Source of the DNA: Limnoglobus roseus
GTDB taxonomy: Bacteria > Planctomycetota > Planctomycetia > Gemmatales > Gemmataceae
Reading direction: 5' to 3'
Length of the DNA: 64,000 bases
Assembly (NCBI RefSeq): GCF_008254045.1
Contig: NZ_CP042425.1
Location: forward strand, 1,054,001-1,118,000
The translations under genes were made by a program, and so were the position numbers. Positions 32,601 through 41,199 of the stretch are shown in pieces; within the stretch, counting starts at the first letter, position 1, and each line of letters begins with the position of its first letter. The notes beneath the pieces were generated by a model that made no database searches, was not told where the DNA came from, and worked only from the letters and a program-made list of their open reading frames with translations.

Positions 32601-34716
32601 CGCCGCCCTCGGCGACAACAAGCAACTCGTGTCCATCGACGACGAGGCTTACGGCCAGACGCGGCCGGACGTCTGGGCACGGGGCCAGATCGCGGCGATG
32701 GTGGCGGAGGCCAAAGACCCGGCCGCCCGCAAGCCGCTCGAAGACCGCGTGGCGAAGGAGTGGCAGGCCGTTCAGAAAGGCGGTGACCTGCCCGCCCTCA
32801 CGACGTTCGTACAAACCTTCGGCGACTACTTCGACACCGGCCGCGAAGCCCAACTGCTGCTCGCCGAAAAGCAACTCGCGACCGGCAACGAGGAGGACGC
32901 CCGGCAGGCGCAATCGCTGCTGCTGAAGGTGCGGGCGACCGCCCCCGAGAAGCCGCTGGCCGCCCGGTCCGTCGAGGCGCTCGCCCGCCTCATGACCCGC
33001 CGCGGCATGATGGACGACGCCGTGGCCCTGTACGCGAAGCTCGGCGAGGAGTACGCCGACGTGCCCGTCCGCGGCGGCAAGACCGGCGCGGACTTCCTCA
33101 ACGACCTGCTGACCGACAAGCGACTGCTGCCGTACCTGGAGCCGACCCGCGTGCCGACGCCGGAGCGAGTAAAGGTGAAGCAGAACCCGGGCAGCCCCGG
33201 TGCCATCGTCACGAGCGTTACCGTGGAGCCGGACGGCGCGGATGACAACCCGTTCTACCAGCGGCACCGCCTGATGCTCGTGCCGACCAACACCGGCGAC
33301 GGCTCGTGGGATCTCCGCATCGTTGACCGCACGACCGGCCAGGACAAGGCGAAGCTGCCCCGCCTAAAGATGTACGCCCCGAACAACGCCCCGCACCACC
33401 GCGTCGCCGAGGCGCACGGCCAACTCCTGCTCGTCCACACCGGGCTCACGGTCCACTGCTTCGACGTGGCCGAGGGGAAGGAACTCTGGCAGTTCGACCC
33501 GCTCGGCGGCACGAAGCTCGACCAGAACCGCTACTACGACGGCACCGTCCCGAACGAGTTGGACGTGGCGATCCCGCTCGGCCAGGACGGCACGAAGGTC
33601 GGCATCGGCCGCGCGACCGTGCTGGAGGCGAACGTCGCCTGCGTCTTGCACAAGGACGGGCTGACCGGCCTCGACCCGATCACCGGCGCGAAGCTCTGGA
33701 CGCGGACCAACGTCAGCCCGCTGTCGGTGATCTTCGGCGACGCCCACCACGTCTTCGTGGTGGAGAAGTCGGCCGACAACCGGCCCACCCGTTCCCGTGT
33801 CTTCCGCACTACCGACGGCAAGCCGGTCGACGGCACGCCCGACTTCAGTTCGCTGGTGGGCGGCGACGGCTTCCTCCGCTTCGTCGGCCGCAACCTGCTA
33901 GTGACCGATGTCAAAGAGAAGAAGCGGGCGCTACGCCTCTACGACCCGTTGACCGGCCAGGACGTGTGGAAAAAGGAGTACCCGGCCGAGTCGACGGTCC
34001 TCCAGTCGCTCGCCCCGGAGTTCACGGCCACCATCAAGCCGGACGGCGAGTTCGAGGTGCTGACGGTGAAGGCCGGTAAATCGGTGTTCACCAGCAAGAT
34101 CGACGCGGCCAACGTGGCGACCCACGCCCGCGACCTCCAGAAGCCGGTCCTGCTGAGCGACGGCGAGCGGTTCTACCTGGTGCTGAACCGCGGGGCGAAC
34201 GCAAACCCGAACCAGAACCGCAACTACGGGATGTACCTGCGGTTCACCCACGTTCAGGGGGCGATCTACTGTTTCGACCGCGCCAGTAGCCGACGGCTCT
34301 GGTATTCCGACACGCTGTTCCAGAACCAACAGTTGCTCGTGGACCGCTTCGCCGAAATGCCGGCCCTGGTGGCGGGCACGTCGCAACCGTCCGACGACGG
34401 CACCGGGCAGTACGTCTACCGCGTGACCATCGTGGACAAAATGAACGGCCGCCTGCGGTACCTCCAGAACCTCAACCAGAACGGCTACTTCTACTCGATG
34501 GCCATCGACCCGAAGACGGCGACGGCGAAGCTCGTCCGCGGCGACATGTACTGGGAAATCAGCCCCGACACCGACCCGGTGGAGAAGGGCAAGGGGACGG
34601 ACGGCAAGGTCGGGGTGGCCCGGCCGACGAATCCGGTGGCCGCACCGGCGGTCGCACCAGCAGTCGCCGCTCCCGCGCAACTGGTCGTTCCGTTGCCAGC
34701 ACCGATCAAAAATTGA
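29626..34716 (+). CDS. Large exported protein with PQQ-like propellers and a helical repeat region
   Basis: The 1696-aa protein (ATG 29626) begins with a signal-like segment (MRTATLRSLAGSLSVGALTTFLLVADAP). Two groups of PQQ-like beta-propeller repeats are visible, each with GxxxWxx blades (for example DLRTGDLLWSQPRQGG, DVAEGKELWQFDPLGG and DPITGAKLWTRTN). A helical, TPR-like stretch lies between them (about residues 860-1170, FKEAAKNNPPADATRRLRDKLY and so on). The C-terminus is an Ala/Pro-rich tail. Exported WD/PQQ-type proteins of this size are common in planctomycetes and function as scaffolds. It opens the same-strand envelope gene block. Confidence 0.85.
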   Translation: MRTATLRSLAGSLSVGALTTFLLVADAPNIRGQIAIDVAPAPAAPEAEGKDKKDKNAPLEVMIFPSDRDAKNMIKAVNDYLEEFKNKKEKAPWDKICFAAQQVLDAKSDSFYEAKSDDGKIQRISAKAEANRLIGRFPDQGKQFYQLTFGGTADGLMNDAVGKNYDRTMLAEVSQRYFHTKAGAQATLLLAGLHLDRGNYVEAAYSFERLLVRKDADDLFTPLITFKAVVALQRAGQSPDTVKKLMGQLEKKFPRDGLKIGLKSYTFDDLKDELAKNPETLFGKVGDAYVTMRLGNPSHTAIGDGGAPFLDPAYSRSLTTRTEEYADGINWINQNLADVVKSIKPAKDEVAIPGFFPVSAQNLMFVRTYDGIFAYVTKDGFSAHGRPAKAGDLYWYADAKGSLASIMSLDNNADSKTRFQTYRDQFKLKTILFDNPLIGSMTHDGQNLYAVDDNALPPPPNVYDPNMGGFVQPGMQTSMGVDKQFAEGNRLVALNMLTGNLIWQIGNATSVPALTEEEEDKTDNPLVLMANSFFVGPPLPVNGKLYVLFEKNGRMRLACLDPLKVKHYPLPNDARLSNKAPELVWTQRLGEPNTKLPLDSLRRFQCSYLTYSEGVMICPTNAGAVVAVDVMSRSLLWARSYRSLKQPTQEEMTNGRIRRGGLVPNGAGVGGGQTTLSPDRYRAAAPIISNGRVIFSAFDSESIDCLDLRTGDLLWSQPRQGGDLYVGGVVADKVVVVGNRSVRALNVVGKAREKAGPLGKEDVVTAWRDLTIGTPAGHGVVSKGNTYYVPLANSPDGNRPEIWAIDVANGRAAAKAVYRKKAEADGPPVLLGNLIFHEGQLVSQSPLDVSVFPLTGLKKEEMDKLLKANPHDPVGLVARGEINMDNGNIAAAIADFKEAAKNNPPADATRRLRDKLYAAYTELLRKDFPAGESFLGEYKDLCSVTVDAEDPKEKQQQIDDGFRRKTVYLKLMAGGRRTQGRLAEAFDFYREFAALGDNKQLVSIDDEAYGQTRPDVWARGQIAAMVAEAKDPAARKPLEDRVAKEWQAVQKGGDLPALTTFVQTFGDYFDTGREAQLLLAEKQLATGNEEDARQAQSLLLKVRATAPEKPLAARSVEALARLMTRRGMMDDAVALYAKLGEEYADVPVRGGKTGADFLNDLLTDKRLLPYLEPTRVPTPERVKVKQNPGSPGAIVTSVTVEPDGADDNPFYQRHRLMLVPTNTGDGSWDLRIVDRTTGQDKAKLPRLKMYAPNNAPHHRVAEAHGQLLLVHTGLTVHCFDVAEGKELWQFDPLGGTKLDQNRYYDGTVPNELDVAIPLGQDGTKVGIGRATVLEANVACVLHKDGLTGLDPITGAKLWTRTNVSPLSVIFGDAHHVFVVEKSADNRPTRSRVFRTTDGKPVDGTPDFSSLVGGDGFLRFVGRNLLVTDVKEKKRALRLYDPLTGQDVWKKEYPAESTVLQSLAPEFTATIKPDGEFEVLTVKAGKSVFTSKIDAANVATHARDLQKPVLLSDGERFYLVLNRGANANPNQNRNYGMYLRFTHVQGAIYCFDRASSRRLWYSDTLFQNQQLLVDRFAEMPALVAGTSQPSDDGTGQYVYRVTIVDKMNGRLRYLQNLNQNGYFYSMAIDPKTATAKLVRGDMYWEISPDTDPVEKGKGTDGKVGVARPTNPVAAPAVAPAVAAPAQLVVPLPAPIKN

Positions 34717-34781
34717 CGTGAGGAATTGTAACGTGGGTCGTCTTGGTAGGTTGGACGGCCCACGGACCGCGGAGGATTCCC

Positions 34782-35891
34782 ATGCGACGGCGAGCATTCC
34801 TGTCGAACCTGGCTGCCCTGCCGATCGGTCTGGGGTTGGCAACTCGGCTGGCGGCCGAGGACGAGCCGGCCAAGAAGAAGGTTGACGCCGAGCCGATGGT
34901 CGAGAAGGGGCTGGAATGGCTCAAGCGGAACCAGCAGGCCGACGGCCGCTGGGAGGCGCAGGGGTCCGCGTACCCCGGCGCGATGTCCGGCCTCGCCGCG
35001 ATGGCCCTACTGATGGAAGGCAGCACGCTCCGCGAGGGCAAGTACAGCGACAACCTCGTGAAGGCGGTGAAGTGGTTCACCGACCGCGCCCAGCCGAACG
35101 GCCTGCTCGGCAACCCGTCGAACGCGACCGAGCGAGACCGCTACACCTACGGCCACGGCTACGGCCTGCTGTTCCTGGCCAGTATCTACGGCGAGGAGGA
35201 CGACGAGGACCGCCGCAAGAAGCTGGAACAGGTCATCAAGCGGGCCGTCGATTTCTCGTGCAAGGCCCAGACGGACAAGGGCGGGTGGGGGTACGTGAGC
35301 GCCCTCGAAGGCGGCAACTTCGACGAAGGCTCGACGACGATCACCCAATTGCAAGCCCTGCGGGCGGCCCGGAACGCGGGCATCCCGGTGCCGAAGAAGA
35401 CGATCGACAACTCGGTCGAGTACCTGCGGAAGTGTACGACCCCGCGGGGCGGGATCATCTACAACCTGTCGTCCGGCGGCATCGCGGCCGCCGGGCAGGA
35501 GCGACCGCCGCTGACCGCCGCCGCCGTCGCGTGCGCGTTCAGCACCGGCCAGTACAACGACGAGTACGCGAAGAAGTGGATCCTGTACTGCAAGGAGCAC
35601 ATCCCCATCGCGTCCGGCCGTCTCGCCCACGACGAGTACCAGAGCTACTACTTGGCCCAGGCGATCTACGTCCTCGGTGAAGACCGCTACGGCGAGATGT
35701 TCCCGAAGTCCGACCCGAAGGACCGCTGGCAGTGGAGCAAGTACCGCGACGTGATGTACGAGTACCTCAAGACGCAACAGGCCGCCGACGGCAGTTGGTC
35801 CGGCGGGTACGTCGGCCCGGTTTTCTCGACGGCCGTCAACCTGTGCATCCTGCAACTGGAAAAGGGCGTGCTGCCGATCTACCACCGTTGA
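34782..35891 (+). CDS. Exported prenyltransferase/squalene-cyclase-like toroid protein
   Basis: The start is ATG 34782 (369 aa) with GGAGG 6 nt upstream. It has a Tat-like N-terminus (MRRRAFLSNLAALPIGLGLA) and several QxxxGxW-type repeats (NQQADGRWEA, AQTDKGGWGYV, QQAADGSWSGGY). These are typical of the alpha/alpha toroid of prenyltransferase/squalene oxidase repeat proteins. The DxDD catalytic motif of true cyclases is not visible, so it is probably a binding or structural member. It sits 65 bp after the PQQ-like gene. Confidence 0.83.
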   Translation: MRRRAFLSNLAALPIGLGLATRLAAEDEPAKKKVDAEPMVEKGLEWLKRNQQADGRWEAQGSAYPGAMSGLAAMALLMEGSTLREGKYSDNLVKAVKWFTDRAQPNGLLGNPSNATERDRYTYGHGYGLLFLASIYGEEDDEDRRKKLEQVIKRAVDFSCKAQTDKGGWGYVSALEGGNFDEGSTTITQLQALRAARNAGIPVPKKTIDNSVEYLRKCTTPRGGIIYNLSSGGIAAAGQERPPLTAAAVACAFSTGQYNDEYAKKWILYCKEHIPIASGRLAHDEYQSYYLAQAIYVLGEDRYGEMFPKSDPKDRWQWSKYRDVMYEYLKTQQAADGSWSGGYVGPVFSTAVNLCILQLEKGVLPIYHR

Positions 35892-35892
35892 G

Positions 35893-35992
35893 CAGGGGTC
35901 AGGAGTCAGGGGTCAGGAATCAGGGGACAGAGCCCCCGATTGCCGCCTTGCATCCTGTTCTCTGACTCCTGTTCCCTGACTCCTGACCCCTG
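35893..35992. repeat. Inverted repeat of the CAGGAGT family
   Basis: The left arm (35893 to about 35932, CAGGGGTCAGGAGTCAGGGG) pairs with the right arm (about 35954-35992, CTGACTCCTGACCCCTG). It fills the gap between the toroid gene and the moxR start at 36001. It is related to 6154-6247. Confidence 0.85.
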
Positions 35993-36000
35993 GAACCCAC

Positions 36001-37074
36001 ATGCCGACCGACGCGACCGACACGACGACGATGGACTCCGCCGACCTCGCGGCCATCAAGCAACTTCAGACGGCCTACGGCGACCTCAAGAAGCAACTCG
36101 GCCGCGTGATCGTCGGCCAGAACGAGGTCATCGAGCAACTGCTCATCACGCTCTTCACCCGCGGCCACTGCATGTTGGAAGGGGTGCCGGGGCTGGCGAA
36201 GACGCTGCTCATCTCGTCGCTGGCCAAGTGCCTGTCGCTCGACTTCAGCCGCATCCAGTTCACCCCGGACCTGATGCCGGCCGACATCACCGGCACCGAC
36301 TTCATCGAGAAGAATCCGCTCACCGGCGGCGTCGAACTCAAGTTCCGGCCCGGCCCGCTGTTCGCCCACATCGTGCTGGCCGACGAAATTAACCGGACCC
36401 CGCCGCGAACGCAGGCCGCCCTGCTCGAAGCGATGCAAGAGCGGCAGGTGTCAGTCGGCCGCGTGCGGCACAAGCTCGCCAACCCGTTCTTCGTGCTGGC
36501 CACGCAAAACCCGGTCGAGCAGGAAGGGACGTACCCGCTGCCGGAAGCTCAACTCGACCGCTTCATGTTCAAGATTTTCGTCGGCTATCCGACGGCGGCG
36601 GAAGAGTTCGAGATCGCCCGCCGGACGACCTCGACGCAGGTAGACGAGATCGCCCCGGTGCTGACCGGCGAGCAGATTTTGGACCTGCAATACCTCGTCC
36701 GCAAGGTGCCGGTGTCCGACCACATCATCCGCTACTGCCTAGCCCTCGTCCGGCAGACGCGGGTCAGCGAAGGGGCGGCCCCGAAGTTCGTCAAGGATTG
36801 GCTCTCGTGGGGGGCCGGCCCGCGGGCGGTTCAGAACCTCATCCTGGCGTCGAAGGCTCGCGCCCTGCTCTACGGCCGCCCGCACGTGTCCACGGAAGAC
36901 ATCGCGAAGCTCGCCGCCCCGGTGCTGCGGCACCGCGTGCTGCTGAACTTCACGGCCGCGTCCGAAGGCGTGACGACCGACGACGTGGTGAAGAAGTTGC
37001 TGGAGAACACGCCGAGCAAGGAAGGCGATCTGGAGAAGGACGAGCGGTTCAAGAAGATGTTCACCGCGGTGTAA
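36001..37074 (+). CDS. MoxR-type AAA+ ATPase
   Basis: The 357-aa protein has Walker A GVPGLAKT (61-68), Walker B IVLADE (124-129) and the Mox[24 protein letters not shown] sensor region. In this position (moxR, DUF58, BatA-like vWA, vWA) it matches the standard moxR-DUF58 locus, where MoxR remodels or activates membrane-bound vWA proteins. ATG 36001 follows a long inverted repeat by 8 nt. A 28-bp perfect palindrome follows the gene (37083-37110). It is distinct from the cluster MoxR at 12271. Confidence 0.95.
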   Translation: MPTDATDTTTMDSADLAAIKQLQTAYGDLKKQLGRVIVGQNEVIEQLLITLFTRGHCMLEGVPGLAKTLLISSLAKCLSLDFSRIQFTPDLMPADITGTDFIEKNPLTGGVELKFRPGPLFAHIVLADEINRTPPRTQAALLEAMQERQVSVGRVRHKLANPFFVLATQNPVEQEGTYPLPEAQLDRFMFKIFVGYPTAAEEFEIARRTTSTQVDEIAPVLTGEQILDLQYLVRKVPVSDHIIRYCLALVRQTRVSEGAAPKFVKDWLSWGAGPRAVQNLILASKARALLYGRPHVSTEDIAKLAAPVLRHRVLLNFTAASEGVTTDDVVKKLLENTPSKEGDLEKDERFKKMFTAV

Positions 37075-37082
37075 TGACGGTC

Positions 37083-37110
37083 AAGCCCTGGCACGGCCGT
37101 GCCAGGGCTT
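37083..37110 (+). terminator. Perfect 28-bp palindrome between moxR and DUF58 genes
   Basis: AAGCCCTGGCACGG is followed directly by its exact complement (37083-37110). It could be an attenuator, a regulator site or a partial terminator inside the operon. Only one T follows, so strong termination is unlikely. Confidence 0.5.
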
Positions 37111-37140
37111 TCGCCCGATAAACCTTCACCCCGGACTTTC

Positions 37141-38064
37141 ATGGCCGCCGACAGTGACGACCCGAAGCGATTCTTCGACCCGCGGGTGATCGCCCGCATC
37201 TCGACGCTCGATCTGCGGGCGAAGTACGCCGTGTCCGGGTTCATCTCCGGGCACCACAAGAGCCCGTTCTTCGGGCAGTCGACGACGTTCGTCCAGCACC
37301 GCGAGTACATGCCCGGCGACGACATCCGACACGTCGACTGGAAGGTCTGGTCCCGCACCGACCGCTTCATGCTGAAGCAGTTCGAGGCGGAAACGAACCT
37401 CCGGTGTACCCTCGTCGTGGACACGTCGGAATCCATGATCTACGGCCGCGGGCCGATGAACAAGTACGAGTACGCCTGCACCGCGGCCGCGTGCCTGGCG
37501 TACATGACGGTCAAGCAACAAGACGCGGTCGGCCTCGTCAGCTACGGGTGGGACGTGAACCAGGCCCTCCCGGCCCGGAGTTCGCAGAACCACATCGACG
37601 CCGTCGCGAAGACGCTGAACTTGAGCAAGCCGAAGGAGAAGACCGACATTCTCAAGGCGATCCGCAAGATCGCCGAGCAGACGCCATCGCGGGGGCTGAT
37701 CGTCCTGTTCTCGGACCTGCTGACCGACCGCGAGCCGCTGTTCAAGGGGCTGGAAATGCTCCGGCACCGGCGGCACGACGTGATGGTCTTCCACGTCCTC
37801 GACGACGACGAGCTGACGTTCCCGTTCGGCGGCATGACGCGGTTCGAGGGGATGGAGGACCTGCCGAACCTGATGTGCGACCCGAAGGCCCTCCGCGACG
37901 GCTACCTGGAAGTGCTGGAAGAGTACCTGCAGGAAGTCCGCCGCGGCTGTTCGCGTATGGGCGTGGACTACGCCCTCGTGCGGACGAGCGACTACCTGGA
38001 CGCGATCCTCTCCCGCTTCCTGTACCAGCGGATGTCCAGCAAGGGCAGCCCCGCGCGGCGGTGA
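37141..38064 (+). CDS. DUF58 protein of the moxR operon
   Basis: ATG 37141 gives 307 aa. The DUF58 hallmark YMPGDDIRHVDWKVWSRTDR (about residues 59-78) and a vWA-like core (LVVDTSESMIYG, VGLVSYGWDV, IVLFSDLLTDREPLFKGLEM) are present. DUF58 proteins are partners of MoxR ATPases in almost all bacteria. They probably take part in assembly or quality control of envelope complexes. It follows the palindrome at 37083-37110. No transmembrane segment is seen, so it may be cytosolic or membrane-associated through partners. Confidence 0.93.
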   Translation: MAADSDDPKRFFDPRVIARISTLDLRAKYAVSGFISGHHKSPFFGQSTTFVQHREYMPGDDIRHVDWKVWSRTDRFMLKQFEAETNLRCTLVVDTSESMIYGRGPMNKYEYACTAAACLAYMTVKQQDAVGLVSYGWDVNQALPARSSQNHIDAVAKTLNLSKPKEKTDILKAIRKIAEQTPSRGLIVLFSDLLTDREPLFKGLEMLRHRRHDVMVFHVLDDDELTFPFGGMTRFEGMEDLPNLMCDPKALRDGYLEVLEEYLQEVRRGCSRMGVDYALVRTSDYLDAILSRFLYQRMSSKGSPARR

Positions 38065-38077
38065 CGCCGGCTTTTTC

Positions 38078-38152
38078 TTTGGAACCCAGAGCGGAAGCGA
38101 CGGGGTGTAGAGACAGTCTCACCACCCCGTCGCTTCCGCTCTGGGTTCCAAA
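38078..38152. repeat. Perfect 30-bp inverted repeat with 15-nt loop
   Basis: The arm at 38078-38107 (starts TTTGGAACCCAGAGCGGAAG) is exactly complementary to 38123-38152. It lies between the DUF58 gene and the BatA-like gene. It has no terminator-type T tract. It belongs to a different family from the other inverted repeats. Confidence 0.92.
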
Positions 38153-38189
38153 AAACGAAAACGAACACCCGACAAGAGACGACAACCCG

Positions 38190-40997
38190 ATGTTCGAATC
38201 GTTCCTGAACCCGTGGTCGTTCTTCGCCGGCGTGGCGCTCGTCAGCGTGCCGATCATCATCCACTTGATCAACCGCATGCGGTTCAAGCGGGTGCGGTGG
38301 GCCGCGATGGAGTTCATCATCAAGGCGCAGAAGAAGATGAAGCGGAAGCTCATCTTCCAGCAGTTGCTCCTGCTGTTCCTGCGGTGCCTGATGGTGTTCC
38401 TGATCGGCCTCCTCGTCGGCCGGTTCGTCGGGTTCAACCCGCTCGACGGCCGCGAAACGCGCACCACGTCGCACGTCGTCATCTTCGACGACTCGCCGAG
38501 CATGGGCGACTTCTTCCGCGGCGACGACGGCCAGCTGACCGACGCCTTCGGCGAGGCGAAGAAAGTCCTCGTCGACCAGATCGCTCCGGCCGCGGCCCAG
38601 GCGGCGACGGCCCAGACGCTCGAAGTGATGATGCTCTCGACGCCGCAGGCGGTGAAGAGTTTCGAGCGGGTGAACAACACGTCGATCGAGGAGATGAAAA
38701 CGCACCTCAACGGGTTCGCCCCGTCGCCGGTCCGCGGGTCACTCGTGGAGGCGCTGAAGCTCGCGAAGAAGTCGCTCGATACGCAAGCCGGCAACGGCGA
38801 GGTGTCGCAGGTCATCCACGTCCTCAGCGACTTCCGCGCCACCGACTGGGAGGCGGACGGCGAGAAGATCAAGACGGCCGTCACCGACCTGACGACCGCG
38901 AAAGTGAAAGTCCACCTGGTGGACGTGGCCCACCCGTTCCGCAAGGATGAGAAGCAAGCTCCGCTCCACCACGACAACATCAGCATCGTCGAACTCAAGC
39001 CCGCGAAACTCGTGACGGCCCGGTACGAGGCCCTGGAGTTCACCCTGCGGGTGCGGAACAACGGCCCGACGGAACTGAAGGACGTGCGGTTCCCGATCGC
39101 GGTCAACGGCGACGACGGCAAGGGGCAGTCGGTGCAAATCCCCACGCTGCCGGGGAACGACGAGCGGTCGATCAAGTTCCTGCTCACTTTCGACCGCGTC
39201 GGCACCGCCGACAAGCCGCTCGACCGCTTCAGCCTCGTGACGGCCCGCCTGGAGTCGCCGGAACCGGGCGGCCTCGTCATCGACAACGTCCGACACGCGG
39301 TGGTCGAAGTCCGCGACCGCCTGCCGATGCTCGTCATCGACGGCCGCCCCGCCGACCGCGAGAAGAAAGAAGGCGACGGCTTCTACCTGCAACGCCTGTT
39401 CACCGACGCCATCGGCGGCTTCAAGTGGGTGCCCGGCTCGCTGAAAGACCTGGAAGGCGACCTGCGGCCGTACACGTGTGTGCTGATGCTGAACGTGCCC
39501 GCCGTGCCGGAAGCGGCGGCGAAGAACCTGGAGTCCTACGTCCGCGACGGCGGCGGCCTCGGCTTCTTCCTCGGCCCGGACGTGAAGCCGGGCGACTACA
39601 ACAAGACCCTCTACGCCGACGGCAACGGCGTCTTCCCGGTGCCGCTGCCGGAGCAGCCGAGCGCGGTGGTGCCGGAGGAAGTGAAGCTCGTCCGCCGGTT
39701 CTCGCCGACGAAGAAGATTCTGCTCCGCGACCCGGCGGTGAAGGGCCACCCGGCCGTGGCGGCCATCTACAACGACGACCGCGGCCAACCGCTCAAGAAC
39801 GACGAACTCGAACGGTTCTTCCGGTTCGTGTACATCGACCGCTACTGGCCGGTGAAGCGGATCGGCAAGTGGCGGGAAGACCGCAGCGTGTCGGAACTGT
39901 TCTGCATGCCGAACGAGTCGCCGATGGGCGAGTACGACAAGCCGACGATCGACTTCCTGAACAAGCTGCCGCTCGACGAGCCGAAGTACGCGAAGTACAA
40001 GCCGCAGCTCGACGACCTGAAGGTGAAGATTCGGGCGAAAGCACTCTCCTCCGACCCGCTGTACGAGTTGGCGATGCTGTTCGACCAATTGCTCGCCGAC
40101 CAGCGGGCGGAAGGCGGCCCGGCCGAGGCACAACTCCGCGAGTTCTGGGCACAGCCCGAAGTGGCCGACCTGAAGGCCGAGGCCGGGCGGTTGCGCGACC
40201 TCGTGAAGTTCGGCGACCCTCTCTACTTCGCGAAAGCGTTCGGCAAGGGCCGGGTGACGGTCATCACCACGACGGCCGGCGAGACGTGGACCGACTGGGC
40301 GAGTGCCCCACCGGGGAACACGTCGTTCCCGCCGATCATGACCGAACTGGAACGCTACCTGTCCGGTGGCACCGCGGAGGCGAACCGCCTCGTCGGGGAA
40401 CCGCTCAGCCTGAAGTTCGACGAGACGCGGTACAAGCCGGTGGTGGCCCGGTGGTTCCTCGGCTTCGACCCACTGAAGGACGGCGTCCAACGGGCGGCGG
40501 CGGCGCTCGCCCCGGCCGACCTGAAGGAACAGACGATGTCCGCGACCGGCGGGCAACTGGACTTCCAATTCGCCGATGCGACGAAGCCGGGCGGATACCT
40601 GTTCACGTTCACGCAACTGAAGTCGCAGTCGGCCGGGTCCGACGCGGCCGAGGTACCCGAGTACGTGGGGGCGGCCTTCAACGTGGACGCGGCGACGGAA
40701 GGCGACCTCCGCCGTTCGAAGCGGGACGAGATCCTCAAGAGTGCCCCCGGCGCGGAGTTGCACTCGGTCGGTGACGCCGACTGGACCGACGTGCTGAAGA
40801 ACAAGAAGTCCGACTGGAGCGAGGGCGGCTGGCTGTTCCTGGTGCTTCTGCTCGTGCTGATCGTCGAACACGCCTTGGCGGTGAAGCTGAGTTACAACTC
40901 GTCGTCACACGCCGACCACTCGGCCCCGACAGTGGCGGCGATGTTCAACCGCACGGCCGTCCCGACGGCGAAGGACGAGACGCCGACGGCAGCGTGA
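38190..40997 (+). CDS. BatA-like membrane protein with vWA domain
   Basis: ATG 38190 gives 935 aa. The N-terminus (MFESFLNPWSFFAGVALVSV, then PIIIHLINRMRFKRVRWAAM) is the BatA N-terminal domain: one transmembrane helix and an Arg-rich loop. A second helix follows at about 58-80. A vWA-like domain (IFDDSPSMGD, about 99-108) and Ig-like domains lie outside the membrane, then an amidotransferase-like region. A last transmembrane helix lies at about 886-905. It is a typical member of the Bacteroides aerotolerance-type set, although the exact role is unknown here. It ends with a short polar tail. Confidence 0.87.
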   Translation: MFESFLNPWSFFAGVALVSVPIIIHLINRMRFKRVRWAAMEFIIKAQKKMKRKLIFQQLLLLFLRCLMVFLIGLLVGRFVGFNPLDGRETRTTSHVVIFDDSPSMGDFFRGDDGQLTDAFGEAKKVLVDQIAPAAAQAATAQTLEVMMLSTPQAVKSFERVNNTSIEEMKTHLNGFAPSPVRGSLVEALKLAKKSLDTQAGNGEVSQVIHVLSDFRATDWEADGEKIKTAVTDLTTAKVKVHLVDVAHPFRKDEKQAPLHHDNISIVELKPAKLVTARYEALEFTLRVRNNGPTELKDVRFPIAVNGDDGKGQSVQIPTLPGNDERSIKFLLTFDRVGTADKPLDRFSLVTARLESPEPGGLVIDNVRHAVVEVRDRLPMLVIDGRPADREKKEGDGFYLQRLFTDAIGGFKWVPGSLKDLEGDLRPYTCVLMLNVPAVPEAAAKNLESYVRDGGGLGFFLGPDVKPGDYNKTLYADGNGVFPVPLPEQPSAVVPEEVKLVRRFSPTKKILLRDPAVKGHPAVAAIYNDDRGQPLKNDELERFFRFVYIDRYWPVKRIGKWREDRSVSELFCMPNESPMGEYDKPTIDFLNKLPLDEPKYAKYKPQLDDLKVKIRAKALSSDPLYELAMLFDQLLADQRAEGGPAEAQLREFWAQPEVADLKAEAGRLRDLVKFGDPLYFAKAFGKGRVTVITTTAGETWTDWASAPPGNTSFPPIMTELERYLSGGTAEANRLVGEPLSLKFDETRYKPVVARWFLGFDPLKDGVQRAAAALAPADLKEQTMSATGGQLDFQFADATKPGGYLFTFTQLKSQSAGSDAAEVPEYVGAAFNVDAATEGDLRRSKRDEILKSAPGAELHSVGDADWTDVLKNKKSDWSEGGWLFLVLLLVLIVEHALAVKLSYNSSSHADHSAPTVAAMFNRTAVPTAKDETPTAA

Positions 40998-41007
40998 TGA
41001 ATCTCCT

Positions 41008-41144
41008 CCCTCTCCCCCGGCTTTGAGGGGGAGAGGGTTGGGGTGAGGGGGAAGGCCTTCATCTGATTTGAGACGGCACTATTGGGCAAGGGTGGTCCGC
41101 CCCCCCTCACCCTGCCCTCTCCCCCTCAAAGCCGGGGGAGAGGG
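41008..41144. repeat. Inverted repeat of the CTCTCCCCC family
   Basis: The left arm (41008 to about 41052) contains CTCTCCCCCGGCTTTGAGGG and so on. The right arm (about 41100-41144) is its complement. Each arm itself can fold into a small hairpin (CTCTCCCCC / GGGGGAGAG). It lies between co-directional genes. Two other copies are at 44234-44368 and 53776-53912. Confidence 0.9.
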
Positions 41145-41199
41145 TGCTGAGAGTGGCTGACGAGTTCGGCCCGAGCGACTAACGACTTGAGACCCCCTG

